Assembly: GCF_003027925.1 (NCBI RefSeq)
Contig: NZ_PYPS01000009.1
Location: forward strand, 1-64,000
From: Micromonospora sp. RP3T
Lineage (GTDB): Bacteria; Actinomycetota; Actinomycetes; Mycobacteriales; Micromonosporaceae
Direction: 5' to 3'
Length of the DNA stretch: 64,000 nucleotides
Positions 9,550-17,378 of the stretch are shown here, piece by piece; within the stretch, counting starts at the first letter, position 1; the number at the start of each line of letters is the position of its first letter. Made by a program: the position numbers and the translations under genes. The notes beneath the pieces were generated by a model. The model made no database searches, was not told the DNA's origin, and worked only from the letters and a program-made list of their open reading frames with translations.

Positions 9550-11058
9550 TCAGCCGATCGGCTGGCCGGTCACCGCGCTGATCACCACAGTGGACAGCCC
9601 ACCGCCCACCACGGCCGCCGCCAACGCCACCGTCGCCGACCGCCACGTCGTACCGACCTGACGTAGCAGCACCGCCACCACCAGGCTGCTCACCAGCGCC
9701 AGCCCGAACCTCGGCGCCGCCGCTGACAACGACGCGAACGCGTGCGCCCGCGGCGAGTCACAACCTCCACCACTGATGTCGGTGACACACCCCGCCGGGG
9801 CCTGCCCGTCCAGGAAGACCAGACCGAGGAAGAGCAGCACCGCCGGCACCAGATAGCAGGCGGCCGTGTAGACGAGCGGTCGCAACGGCCCACCCGGATC
9901 CGGGTCCAGCAGGTCGTCCTCCAACCGCCGGCTCCACGAACCGCCGCCGATCGGGTCCATCCGTCGCCGCGCCGTGGACCCGCCCGGTCCGACCGGCTCC
10001 ACCGCCCGACGCCGGGGCGCGGCCCGGGGACGCGGCGCGGTGTACGCGACCACCGGCGACTGCGGCGCCGACATCGGCGTCTCCATCCACCGCGGATCGT
10101 CACCCGCCAACCGGGTCCCCGACCAGAACTCCTCGACCTGCTCCGGCGACGCCCAACCCTCCCGGACCGGCGGTGCCGTCCGGTCCCACGGGTCAACCGC
10201 CGGATACCGCGGACCGGCGTCCCGCACCCGGTCGAGGTGACCGGTGTCGGTGAACCGGTCCCACTCACCGGTGTGCTCGGTGCGGTCCCACCGGCTCCCG
10301 GCCTGCTCCCACCGGCTCCCGGCGTCCGCCCGACCCCACGCGTGCACGCCCGACGCGTCCCACGGGTCGACCGCCGGCTGCTCCGCCGGAGCCGGCTCGG
10401 CCGCCCGACCCCGCTCCCACGGATCCACCGCCGGCGGCGGCCAGGAGGAACCGGTCGCCGCCCGCGGACTCCGCCGGGCCGGCCGCTCGGCCTCCCACCC
10501 GCCGGTGTCACCGCCCGCGCCCGCCTCCTCCGGCAGCCCCGACCAGATCACCTCCGGCCGTCGGGTCGCCGCACGTCGCGGACGGCTGCGGGGCGCCGTC
10601 CCGGAGACCGGCCCGTCCTCCCCGGACTCGGCCCGCCGGCTCCCGACGTAGCCCTGTTCCTGCGGGGCGTCCATGGTCCACTCGGCGGTGTGGTCGGACA
10701 CTGGCCCGGCCCCGACGGCCCGCAGCCCGCGCCGGCCGTCGTCCCGACGCCGACCGGCCTCGGGCCGCCAACCACCGTCGGAAGCGGGCGACCGGGCCTC
10801 CGCCTCGTCGTCGTCCGGCGCGGCATGCCGCCCACCGCCGTCCGCCCGACTGATCCCCGACTCCACCGCCCACCGCGGAAGGTAGGCGTCCACCGGCTCG
10901 TCCTGGCCGCGCTCGATCGCCCGGCGCCGGCTCGGCGTGCGCTGGCGCTCCGGCGCGTACGGGTCCACGCGTCGCGGACCAGCGGAAGCGTCCCAGGAGG
11001 CGCTCGGCCGGCGCTCGCGCGGGCTGTCCTCCCCGCTTGCCCAGTCCCGGTGTCTCAC
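9550..11058 (-). CDS. hypothetical membrane protein with long disordered N-terminus and VDPW repeats
   Basis: About 502 residues if it starts at GTG 11058 (VRHRDWASGEDS); no strong ribosome site marks the start. Residues 1-370 are Arg/Asp/Gly/Pro-rich and disordered. They contain three copies of an AVDPW(D/E) motif plus several WDR/WER/WEQ variants. The last 110 residues form about three transmembrane segments with a Cys-containing loop (CVTDISGGGCDS) between the first two. I do not recognise a function. It converges with rplI and is divergent from dnaB. Confidence 0.6.
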   Translation of the reverse strand: MRHRDWASGEDSPRERRPSASWDASAGPRRVDPYAPERQRTPSRRRAIERGQDEPVDAYLPRWAVESGISRADGGGRHAAPDDDEAEARSPASDGGWRPEAGRRRDDGRRGLRAVGAGPVSDHTAEWTMDAPQEQGYVGSRRAESGEDGPVSGTAPRSRPRRAATRRPEVIWSGLPEEAGAGGDTGGWEAERPARRSPRAATGSSWPPPAVDPWERGRAAEPAPAEQPAVDPWDASGVHAWGRADAGSRWEQAGSRWDRTEHTGEWDRFTDTGHLDRVRDAGPRYPAVDPWDRTAPPVREGWASPEQVEEFWSGTRLAGDDPRWMETPMSAPQSPVVAYTAPRPRAAPRRRAVEPVGPGGSTARRRMDPIGGGSWSRRLEDDLLDPDPGGPLRPLVYTAACYLVPAVLLFLGLVFLDGQAPAGCVTDISGGGCDSPRAHAFASLSAAAPRFGLALVSSLVVAVLLRQVGTTWRSATVALAAAVVGGGLSTVVISAVTGQPIG

Positions 11059-11451
11059 GGCGGGAGCGTGACCCTTCTCAACCCGAAAGTGCAATCCGCT
11101 GTCAAGGTGCAGCCGTTCGCAGCGATAGTACGGGACGAACGACGCCAAGGCTCGACCAGAAATCTTCCATCCACAGGGTGGGGACGGCAGAAGCCCAGGT
11201 CAGGAGCGATACGCCCGGAAAACGCCATCACTTTTCCACACCCCTGTGCACACCCTGCGCACATGCTGGCCCCCTGCGTCCACAGGTTGTCCCGAGGCTC
11301 GTCCACCGGCCCTGTTGGTGGCTGACCTCGGGTTCCGTATCGTGGCCAGCGACCGCCGGGCGATGGCCCCCGATCGACCGGAGGGTCGGCGGAAGTTGTC
11401 ACACCCCGGCGATAGAGCTGGACTCGATCCGACGCAGCAAGGGGGGAACCC
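11059..11451. other. 393-bp divergent intergenic region upstream of dnaB, with DnaA-box-like sequences
   Basis: No coding region. It holds the promoters of dnaB and of the opposite membrane protein gene. Three sequences resemble the actinobacterial DnaA box TTGTCCACA: CCATCCACA (11167-11175), TTTTCCACA (11232-11240) and GCGTCCACA (11276-11284), the last followed by GGTTGTCC. The segment 11090-11260 has lower GC than its neighbours. Confidence 0.4.
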
Positions 11452-14400
11452 GTGTCGGTCACCGACGAGACGCGCGCGGGACGGGCCGGGGGGCAAGCGT
11501 CCGAGCCGCCGCCGCGGGACGCGTCCTTCGAGAAGACACCACCCCAGGACGTGGCCGCCGAACAGTGCGTCCTCGGCGGCATGCTGCTCTCCAAGGACGC
11601 CATCGCGGACGTCGTGGAGATCCTCAAGACCAACGACTTCTACCGCCCGGTGCACGCCACCATCTTCGACGCGATCCTGGACATCTACGGTCGGGGCGAA
11701 CCGGCCGACCCGATCACGGTGGCCGCGGCGCTGGCCGACTCCGGCGACCTCGCCCGCATCGGCGGCGCGCCCTACCTGCACACGCTGATCGCCAGCGTGC
11801 CCACCGCCGCCAACGCCGCCTACTACGCCCGCATCGTCGGCGAGCGGGCCGTGCTCCGCCGGCTGGTCGAGGCCGGCACCCGGATCGTGCAGCTCGGCTA
11901 CGGCACCGGCCCGAGCGGCAGCCGGGACGTGGACGACATCGTCGACCTCGCCCAGCAGGCCGTCTACGAGATCACCGAGAAGCGGGTCAGCGAGGACTTC
12001 GCGATCCTGGCCGACATGCTCCAGCCCACGCTGGACGAGATCGAGGCGGTCGGTGCCCAGGGTGGCGTGATGACCGGCGTCCCGACCGGCTTCACCGACC
12101 TCGACCGCCTGCTCAACGGCCTGCACGCCGGGCAGTTGATCATCGTGGCGGGTCGACCGGGTCTGGGCAAGGCGCTGGCGCTCGACACGCCCCTGCCCAC
12201 CCCGGAGGGTTGGACCACAATGGGTGCGGTACGCGTCGGCGACCAGTTGCTCGCGGCCGACGGCAACCCGACCACTATCACCAACGTCTTCGACGTGATG
12301 CACGACCGCCCCTGCTACGAGGTCGAGTTCTCCGATGGCTCGGTCATCGTGGCGGACGCCGAACACCTCTGGAAGACGACCACCCGGGCCAGCCGTCGGC
12401 AGCCCGAGGCGCGGCCCCGTCACTACTGGCCCGAGGCGGCGCTGTCGAGGGTGCGGGCGGCCGAAGCGGCGGCGTCCGCCGAGCCGCACCGCCTGGTCAC
12501 CCTGGCGGACACGCTCGAGCAGGTCGGCCCAGAGTTCCGCAACGTGCTGCACACGGTGGCGCGCCAGGTCGGCGCGAACGGACGGGTCGCCCGTCCGGTG
12601 ACCCGGGCCGGCAAGTCACGCAACTGGACCGCTCCCGGCTACCCGGCGGGCGCTCTCGTCTCCGGCCTTCGCCAGGGGGCCGAGCGACACGTCAACGAAG
12701 GCGCCCCCGTTCGGCACGACGGAGTCGTGACCACCGCACAGATCGCCGCGACGCTTCGCACGGACACCGCCGACCGGCGCCTCAACCACGCTGTGGAGAA
12801 CTGCGCGCCGCTCCGGCTCCCGGAACGTGAACTGGTCGTCCCTCCGTACACCCTCGGTGTGTGGCTCGGCGACGGTCATACCGGAGCCAGCAGGTTCACC
12901 ACCGCGGACGCCGAGATGGTCGACCTGGTGGCCCGGGACGGCTTCCTCGTGCGACCCAGCGGCCCAATGCTGTTCACCATCCTGCTGCCCACCGTGGGGC
13001 GGACGACGGACCGCACCTGTGTCGACTGCGGAGGCTCCACCCGAGCACTGCGCGAGAACCAGGCGGTCCGCCGATGCGCCGAGTGTCACGAGCGAGGCGG
13101 CTCGTTCCTGGCGCTGATTCGCCGGATCGGGGTGGCTTCCGACAAGCACATCCCTCAGGACTATCTGCGAGCCTCGGAGGCCCAGCGCCGGGCGCTGCTC
13201 GCCGGGCTGATGGACACCGACGGTACGGTGGCGCCGACCGGGAACCTCCAGTACACCTCCACGTCGAAGCGGTTGATGGAGGGTGTTCGGGAACTCGTGG
13301 TCAGCCTGGGCTACCGATGCTCGATCACCGAGCGGAGGGTGCGCGGACGCACCGAGGACTCATCAGTCGCCTACACGGCGAACTTCTCCACCCCCGATCC
13401 GGTCTTCCGCCTGGAACGGAAGCGGGCCGCGCACCTGGCCCGACGGCGGACGTCCTCGGACGTGCGTTCCCACTCCCGCTTCATCGTGGACGTCCGACCG
13501 GTGGCGAGCGTTCCGGTGCGCTGCGTGACCGTGGACAACGCCGACCACCTGTACCTGGCGGGTCGGTCGATGATCCCGACGCACAACAGCACAGCCAGCA
13601 TGGACTTCGCCCGGAATGCTGCGATTCGCGCCAACCAGGCTGCGGCCATCTTCTCGCTGGAGATGAGCAAGGTCGAGATCGTCATGCGACTGCTCTCGGC
13701 CGAGGCGCGGGTGCCGCTGCACGTGCTGCGTAGCGGGCAGCTCTCCGACGACGACTGGACCAAGCTGGCCCGCTGCATGGGCGAGATCAGCGAGGCCCCA
13801 CTCTTCGTCGACGACACCCCGAGCATGAACCTGATGGAGATCCGGGCGAAGGCGCGACGGCTCAAGCAGAAGCACGACCTGAAACTGATCGTGGTCGACT
13901 ATCTCCAGCTCATGACCTCGCCGAAGCGCACCGAGAGCCGGCAGCAGGAGGTCGCGGACCTGTCCCGTGGCCTGAAGCTGCTGGCCAAGGAGGTCGAGTG
14001 CCCGGTGATCGCGGTGAGTCAGCTGAACCGTGGCCCGGAGCAGCGTACGGACAAGCGACCACAGTTGTCCGATTTGCGGGAGTCAGGCTGCCTTACCGCG
14101 GATACCAGACTCATCAGGGCCGACGACAATTCGGAGGTGACGCTCGGCGAGCTGCTCGCCACCAAGGCGAAGGACATCCCGGTGTGGGCCTTGGATGAGA
14201 GCCTCCGTTACACCGCCCGGACGCTCACCCACGCCTTCCCCAGTGGAACGCGGGAGGTGTTCCGGATGACCCTCGCTTCCGGGAAGCAGATCGAGGCCAC
14301 CGCGAATCACCCGTTCCTCACGTTCGGCGGCTGGATGCCGCTGGCCGAACTCGCGCCGGGGGCGAGGATTGCGTCTCCCCGGCACATCCCACCGCCGCTG

Positions 14401-15549
14401 GACGTTCAGCCGTGGGCTGAGTCCGAGGTGGTCATGCTGGCGCACCTGCTCGGGGACGGCTCGTTCGTCCGACGTCAGGCGATTCGCTACGCCAGTTGCG
14501 ACGAGGCCAACCTGGGCGCAGTGGCGGAGGCTGCCCGGCATTTCGGGATCACGGCGGTGCGCGATGACTACGCGGCTGCTCGAGTGACCACCCTCCGCCT
14601 ACCGGCACCCTTCCGGCTCGCCCGAGGGCGGCGGAACCCGATCGCGGAGTGGTTGGACGGGCTCGGGTTGTTCGGGCTCCGATCCCATGAGAAGTTCGTG
14701 CCCGCACCGGTGTTCGGTCTGCCGAAAGAGCAGATCACGCTCTTCCTGCGACACCTGTGGGCCACCGACGGGTCGGTGACCGTGAACAAGTCGGGTCGAG
14801 GTGGACGCGTCTACTTCTCCTCCACCTCGCAGCGAATGCTGGAGGATATCTCGCGGCTGTTGCTCCGCTTCGGAATTTCGGCGCGACTCAGGCAGGTTCC
14901 GGTTGTCCGGCACCGGCCGCAGTACACGCTCGACGTCTCCGGTCGCGACGACCAGCTCCGCTTCCTCCGTGAGATCGGTGCGCACGGCGAGCGCGCGGGC
15001 GGCTGTTCAGCGTTGCTGGGGAGCCTTGAGGCCATGGTGAGCAACCCGAACGTGGACACCGTCCCCAGAGAGGTGTGGACGCGGGTGCGCGAGGTTCTAA
15101 CTGAGCGGAAGATGAGCCATCGGGAGTTCGCGGCTGCTGTCGGCACCAAGTTCTGCGGCAGCACGATGTGGAAGCGCGCCCCCAGTAGGTCTCGTCTTGC
15201 CAAGATCGCCACCGTGTTGGACTCGGCCGACCTCGACCTGCATGCTACTAATGATGTTTTCTGGGACGAGATCGTCTCGATCGAGCCGGTTGGTGAGAAG
15301 GATGTCTACGACGCAACCGTGCTCGGTACGCACAACTTCATCGCCAACGGGATCGCCGCGCACAACTCGATCGAGCAGGATGCAGACGTCGTGATCCTTC
15401 TGCATCGTGACGACTATTACGATAAGGAATCGCCCAGAGCGGGCGAAGCGGACTTTATTGTTGCCAAACACCGGAATGGCCCCACTGACACGGTGACGGT
15501 CGCCGCGCAGTTGCACCTGTCTCGCTTCGTGGACATGGCCATCGTCTGA
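11452..15549 (+). CDS. dnaB: replicative DNA helicase DnaB with two inteins
   Basis: A 1365-residue precursor. Removing two inteins (residues 241-712 and 880-1305) leaves a 467-residue helicase, the normal DnaB size. The N-terminal domain (about 25-190) begins with PPQDVAAEQCVLGGMLLSKD. The RecA-like motor has Walker A GRPGLGK/ST split by intein 1, Walker B KLIVVDYLQLM, and ISQLNRG-like VSQLNRGPE. The segment LSDLRESG/SIEQDADVV is split by intein 2. The start is GTG 11452 after AAGGGGGGAA. Activity requires both splicing events because each intein sits in an essential motif. The last 180 bases, after intein 2, use more A/T-rich codons than the rest of the extein. It converges with the next gene, 6 bases away. 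Confidence 0.97.
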   Translation: MSVTDETRAGRAGGQASEPPPRDASFEKTPPQDVAAEQCVLGGMLLSKDAIADVVEILKTNDFYRPVHATIFDAILDIYGRGEPADPITVAAALADSGDLARIGGAPYLHTLIASVPTAANAAYYARIVGERAVLRRLVEAGTRIVQLGYGTGPSGSRDVDDIVDLAQQAVYEITEKRVSEDFAILADMLQPTLDEIEAVGAQGGVMTGVPTGFTDLDRLLNGLHAGQLIIVAGRPGLGKALALDTPLPTPEGWTTMGAVRVGDQLLAADGNPTTITNVFDVMHDRPCYEVEFSDGSVIVADAEHLWKTTTRASRRQPEARPRHYWPEAALSRVRAAEAAASAEPHRLVTLADTLEQVGPEFRNVLHTVARQVGANGRVARPVTRAGKSRNWTAPGYPAGALVSGLRQGAERHVNEGAPVRHDGVVTTAQIAATLRTDTADRRLNHAVENCAPLRLPERELVVPPYTLGVWLGDGHTGASRFTTADAEMVDLVARDGFLVRPSGPMLFTILLPTVGRTTDRTCVDCGGSTRALRENQAVRRCAECHERGGSFLALIRRIGVASDKHIPQDYLRASEAQRRALLAGLMDTDGTVAPTGNLQYTSTSKRLMEGVRELVVSLGYRCSITERRVRGRTEDSSVAYTANFSTPDPVFRLERKRAAHLARRRTSSDVRSHSRFIVDVRPVASVPVRCVTVDNADHLYLAGRSMIPTHNSTASMDFARNAAIRANQAAAIFSLEMSKVEIVMRLLSAEARVPLHVLRSGQLSDDDWTKLARCMGEISEAPLFVDDTPSMNLMEIRAKARRLKQKHDLKLIVVDYLQLMTSPKRTESRQQEVADLSRGLKLLAKEVECPVIAVSQLNRGPEQRTDKRPQLSDLRESGCLTADTRLIRADDNSEVTLGELLATKAKDIPVWALDESLRYTARTLTHAFPSGTREVFRMTLASGKQIEATANHPFLTFGGWMPLAELAPGARIASPRHIPPPLDVQPWAESEVVMLAHLLGDGSFVRRQAIRYASCDEANLGAVAEAARHFGITAVRDDYAAARVTTLRLPAPFRLARGRRNPIAEWLDGLGLFGLRSHEKFVPAPVFGLPKEQITLFLRHLWATDGSVTVNKSGRGGRVYFSSTSQRMLEDISRLLLRFGISARLRQVPVVRHRPQYTLDVSGRDDQLRFLREIGAHGERAGGCSALLGSLEAMVSNPNVDTVPREVWTRVREVLTERKMSHREFAAAVGTKFCGSTMWKRAPSRSRLAKIATVLDSADLDLHATNDVFWDEIVSIEPVGEKDVYDATVLGTHNFIANGIAAHNSIEQDADVVILLHRDDYYDKESPRAGEADFIVAKHRNGPTDTVTVAAQLHLSRFVDMAIV
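12172..13587 (+). other. intein 1 in DnaB, at the P-loop; class 3 features, LAGLIDADG endonuclease
   Basis: 472 residues (241-712) inserted between Lys and Ser of the Walker A loop. The first residue is Ala (ALALDTPLPTP) instead of Cys or Ser. The ends have the class 3 hallmarks: Trp in block B (AEHLWKT), Cys in block F (VRCVTVDN) and Thr before the terminal His-Asn (MIPTHN), with Ser as first C-extein residue. Homing endonuclease motifs are LGVWLGDGH and LAGLMDTDGT. Between them is a CxxC...CxxC segment (CVDC, CAEC), a probable zinc ribbon. Splicing of class 3 inteins through the block F Cys is known for the family; activity here is inferred. Confidence 0.9.
14089..15366 (+). other. intein 2 in DnaB, class 1 type, LAGLIDADG endonuclease plus HTH-like segment
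   Basis: 426 residues (880-1305) between LRESG and SIEQDAD. It begins with Cys (CLTADTRLI), has block B with Thr and His (TANHPFLT), and ends NGIAAHN before Ser, so it is a canonical class 1 intein. Endonuclease motifs are LAHLLGDGSF and LRHLWATDGSV. Close to the C-terminal splicing blocks is a segment (about 15088-15235) reading RKMSHREFAAAVGTKF and LAKIATVLDSADL, which resembles a Cro/C1-type helix-turn-helix. Base composition is lower in GC than the flanking extein, consistent with horizontal origin. Confidence 0.9.
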
Positions 15550-15555
15550 CGGCTC

Positions 15556-16239
15556 TCAGCCGAGCAGTGGGAACCAGCCCGCCGCCTCGCCCAGCTCGAA
15601 CCGGTCCCGGTCGGTCAACGGCACCCGCCCGGTGGCCTTGAGCAGATACTCGTGGTCGTCCCAGGCGGCCGGGCGTACCGCGTCGTCGCACAGCAGGCCG
15701 TCCATCGTGGTCACCGCCACCCGGGTCGGGCCGGCCGCCGGCGGTGGCGCGTCCGGCAGGTCCACCACCAGGTCGAGGTGGTGCACGACCGCCTCGGTGG
15801 TCAGGGTGGCGAGCAGATCCGGTACGCGCAGCACGTGCCCCTGGGTGGTGACGTGCCCGGTGTCGTCCGCGGCGGCGGCCGCGCGGGCGGCGGCGGGAGC
15901 GGTGTCGGACCAGATCCGGACCACGCCGGTGGGCCGGTCGAACGCGGCGGCCGAGCGGCGGGCCCACCAGGCGTGCCGCGCGCCGGCCCCGTCGTCGCCG
16001 TCGGCGCCGAACGCGCGCCAGTAGCTGATGTCGTCCACGTCGGCCGGGCCGGGCACCGGGCTGGCCAGCGCGACGAGCGCGCGTTGGGCGTCGCAGAGCA
16101 CGTGGAAGAGCAGGTCGGCGACGAGCCAGCCCCGGCAGCGGGTGGGTCGTTGCAGGCCGGCGTCGTCGAGCGGGGCGACGGCGGCGGTGATGCCGTCGTA
16201 CGCCTGGGCCAGCGCCTCGTGCGGCCGGATCGCGCTCAT
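15556..16239 (-). CDS. maleylpyruvate isomerase family, mycothiol-dependent enzyme
   Basis: A 227-residue DinB-like four-helix bundle protein of the actinobacterial mycothiol-dependent maleylpyruvate isomerase family. The family hallmarks are CRGWLVADLLFHVLCD near the N-terminus (His as metal ligand) and the later EAVVHHLDLVVDL segment. ATG 16239 (MSAIRPHEALAQAYDG) is chosen; the frame runs further upstream only through the repeat element at 16277-16327. A CAGGCT box 7 bases before the ATG is a weak -10 candidate. The substrate cannot be told from sequence; many members are uncharacterised. Confidence 0.8.
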   Translation of the reverse strand: MSAIRPHEALAQAYDGITAAVAPLDDAGLQRPTRCRGWLVADLLFHVLCDAQRALVALASPVPGPADVDDISYWRAFGADGDDGAGARHAWWARRSAAAFDRPTGVVRIWSDTAPAAARAAAAADDTGHVTTQGHVLRVPDLLATLTTEAVVHHLDLVVDLPDAPPPAAGPTRVAVTTMDGLLCDDAVRPAAWDDHEYLLKATGRVPLTDRDRFELGEAAGWFPLLG

Positions 16240-16276
16240 GGGGTGCAGCCTGCCACGATGCTCGACGATCGGCATG

Positions 16277-16327
16277 GTGAGAAGGGGCCCCTTCTCTACC
16301 GCAGGCGTTAACAAGGGGCCCCTCCTT
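16277..16327. repeat. dispersed palindromic repeat, copy A (shortened)
   Basis: A 51-bp copy of an element found three times in the window. It contains the perfect 18-bp palindrome GAGAAGGGGCCCCTTCTC (16279-16296), the linker TACCGCAGGC, and the terminal arm GTTAACAAGGGGCCCCTCC. The opposite arm is missing. It lies between the 5' side of the mycothiol-enzyme gene and the stop of the zinc-ribbon gene, both on the minus strand. Confidence 0.85.
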
Positions 16328-16332
16328 ACACC

Positions 16333-16722
16333 TCAGTCGAACAGTTCGCCGAGGAAGCCGTGCTTCTTCTTGCGGCGGTAGTGACCGTGGTAGCCGTAGT
16401 GCTGCTGCTGACCGTGGCCGTACGCGGGCTGCGGGTAGCCGTGGCCGGGCGGCGGCGGAGGGGGCGGGGGGACGGCGCCGTAGCCCGGCTGGTGCGGGGC
16501 TGCGGGCGGGGGCGGCGGAGGCGGTGGGTAGCCGGCCCCGGCGGGTGCGGCCTGCGGGGCGCCGCCCTGCTGCCGGTTCCAGTTGGCCTCGGCCTCGAAC
16601 AGCTTTTCGAGCTCGCCTCGGTCGAGGAAGATTCCGCGGCACTCGCCGCACTGGTCGATGACTACTCCGCTGCGCTCGTACTGGCGCATCTCTCCGTGGC
16701 ATTTGGGACAGGTGAGCTGCAT
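16333..16722 (-). CDS. TFIIB-type zinc ribbon protein with Pro/Gly/Tyr-rich tail
   Basis: 129 residues. The N-terminus MQLTCPKCHGEMR ... DQCGECRGIFLDRGELEKL is the zf-TFIIB ribbon (CxxC...CxxC) found in many small bacterial proteins. The middle is Pro/Gly/Tyr-rich, and the end is a His/Lys patch (HGHYRRKKKHGFLGELFD). ATG 16722 is chosen because the ribbon starts there; a TACCGT box lies 7 bases upstream. The role is unknown; the ribbon suggests nucleic-acid or protein binding. The stop is 6 bases from repeat copy A. Confidence 0.75.
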   Translation of the reverse strand: MQLTCPKCHGEMRQYERSGVVIDQCGECRGIFLDRGELEKLFEAEANWNRQQGGAPQAAPAGAGYPPPPPPPPAAPHQPGYGAVPPPPPPPPGHGYPQPAYGHGQQQHYGYHGHYRRKKKHGFLGELFD

Positions 16723-16729
16723 GACACCG

Positions 16730-16735
16730 ACGGTA
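16730..16735 (-). promoter_or_regulatory. predicted -10 box of the zinc-ribbon gene (leaderless)
   Basis: TACCGT on the minus strand with a 7-base gap to the ATG at 16722. Confidence 0.4.
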
Positions 16736-16745
16736 CCGGGTGTTT

Positions 16746-17378
16746 TCACGCGGTGGCGGTCAGCGCGTGCGTCACCTCGTCGTCGGAGACCTCGTGGATG
16801 TCGTCGTAGTAGGCGCCGACGGCGGCGAAGTCGGGCGGGAGTTGGCTGCTCACCACCGTGTCGGCCGTGGCGGCGAGCATCTCGTACGCCGGCGGGGAGC
16901 CGACCGGGACGGCGACGACCACCCGGGCGGCGCCGAGCTGGCGGGCGACCTGGACGGCGGCGCGGGCGGTGGCGCCGGTGGCGAGCCCGTCGTCGACGAT
17001 CAGGGCGGTGCGGCCGGTCAGGTCCAGCGGTGGCCGGCCGGCGCGGTAGCGCTGCTCGCGGCGGTCCAGTTCGGCCTGTTCGCGGCGGCGGACCTGGGCC
17101 CGGTCGTTCTCGCTGATCCGGCCGGCGACCATGTCGTTGAGGACCTGCACGCCGCCGGGGCCGAGCGCCCCGAAGGCGACCTCGGGTGCCCAGGGCACGC
17201 CGAGTTTGCGGACGACCAGCACGTCGAGGGGGGCGTGGAGCCGGTCGGCGATCACCCGGGCGACGGGGACGCCGCCGCGGACCAGGGCGAGGACGACGAC
17301 GTCGGGCCGGTCGGCGAGGTCGGTGAGTCGCTCGGCGAGGTCCTGTCCCGCTTCGGTCCGGTCACGGTAGGTGGTCAT
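16746..17378 (-). CDS. phosphoribosyltransferase-domain protein
   Basis: A 210-residue type I PRTase-like protein. The PRPP-binding motif is LIVDDGLATGATARAA; the early segment LALVRGGVPVARVIADRL is also typical. Stand-alone members of this group are annotated only as phosphoribosyltransferases; the base or acceptor is not known. Its ATG overlaps the stop of the upstream membrane protein gene (ATGA), so the two are likely coupled. No base-specific hood could be recognised. Confidence 0.85.
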   Translation of the reverse strand: MTTYRDRTEAGQDLAERLTDLADRPDVVVLALVRGGVPVARVIADRLHAPLDVLVVRKLGVPWAPEVAFGALGPGGVQVLNDMVAGRISENDRAQVRRREQAELDRREQRYRAGRPPLDLTGRTALIVDDGLATGATARAAVQVARQLGAARVVVAVPVGSPPAYEMLAATADTVVSSQLPPDFAAVGAYYDDIHEVSDDEVTHALTATA

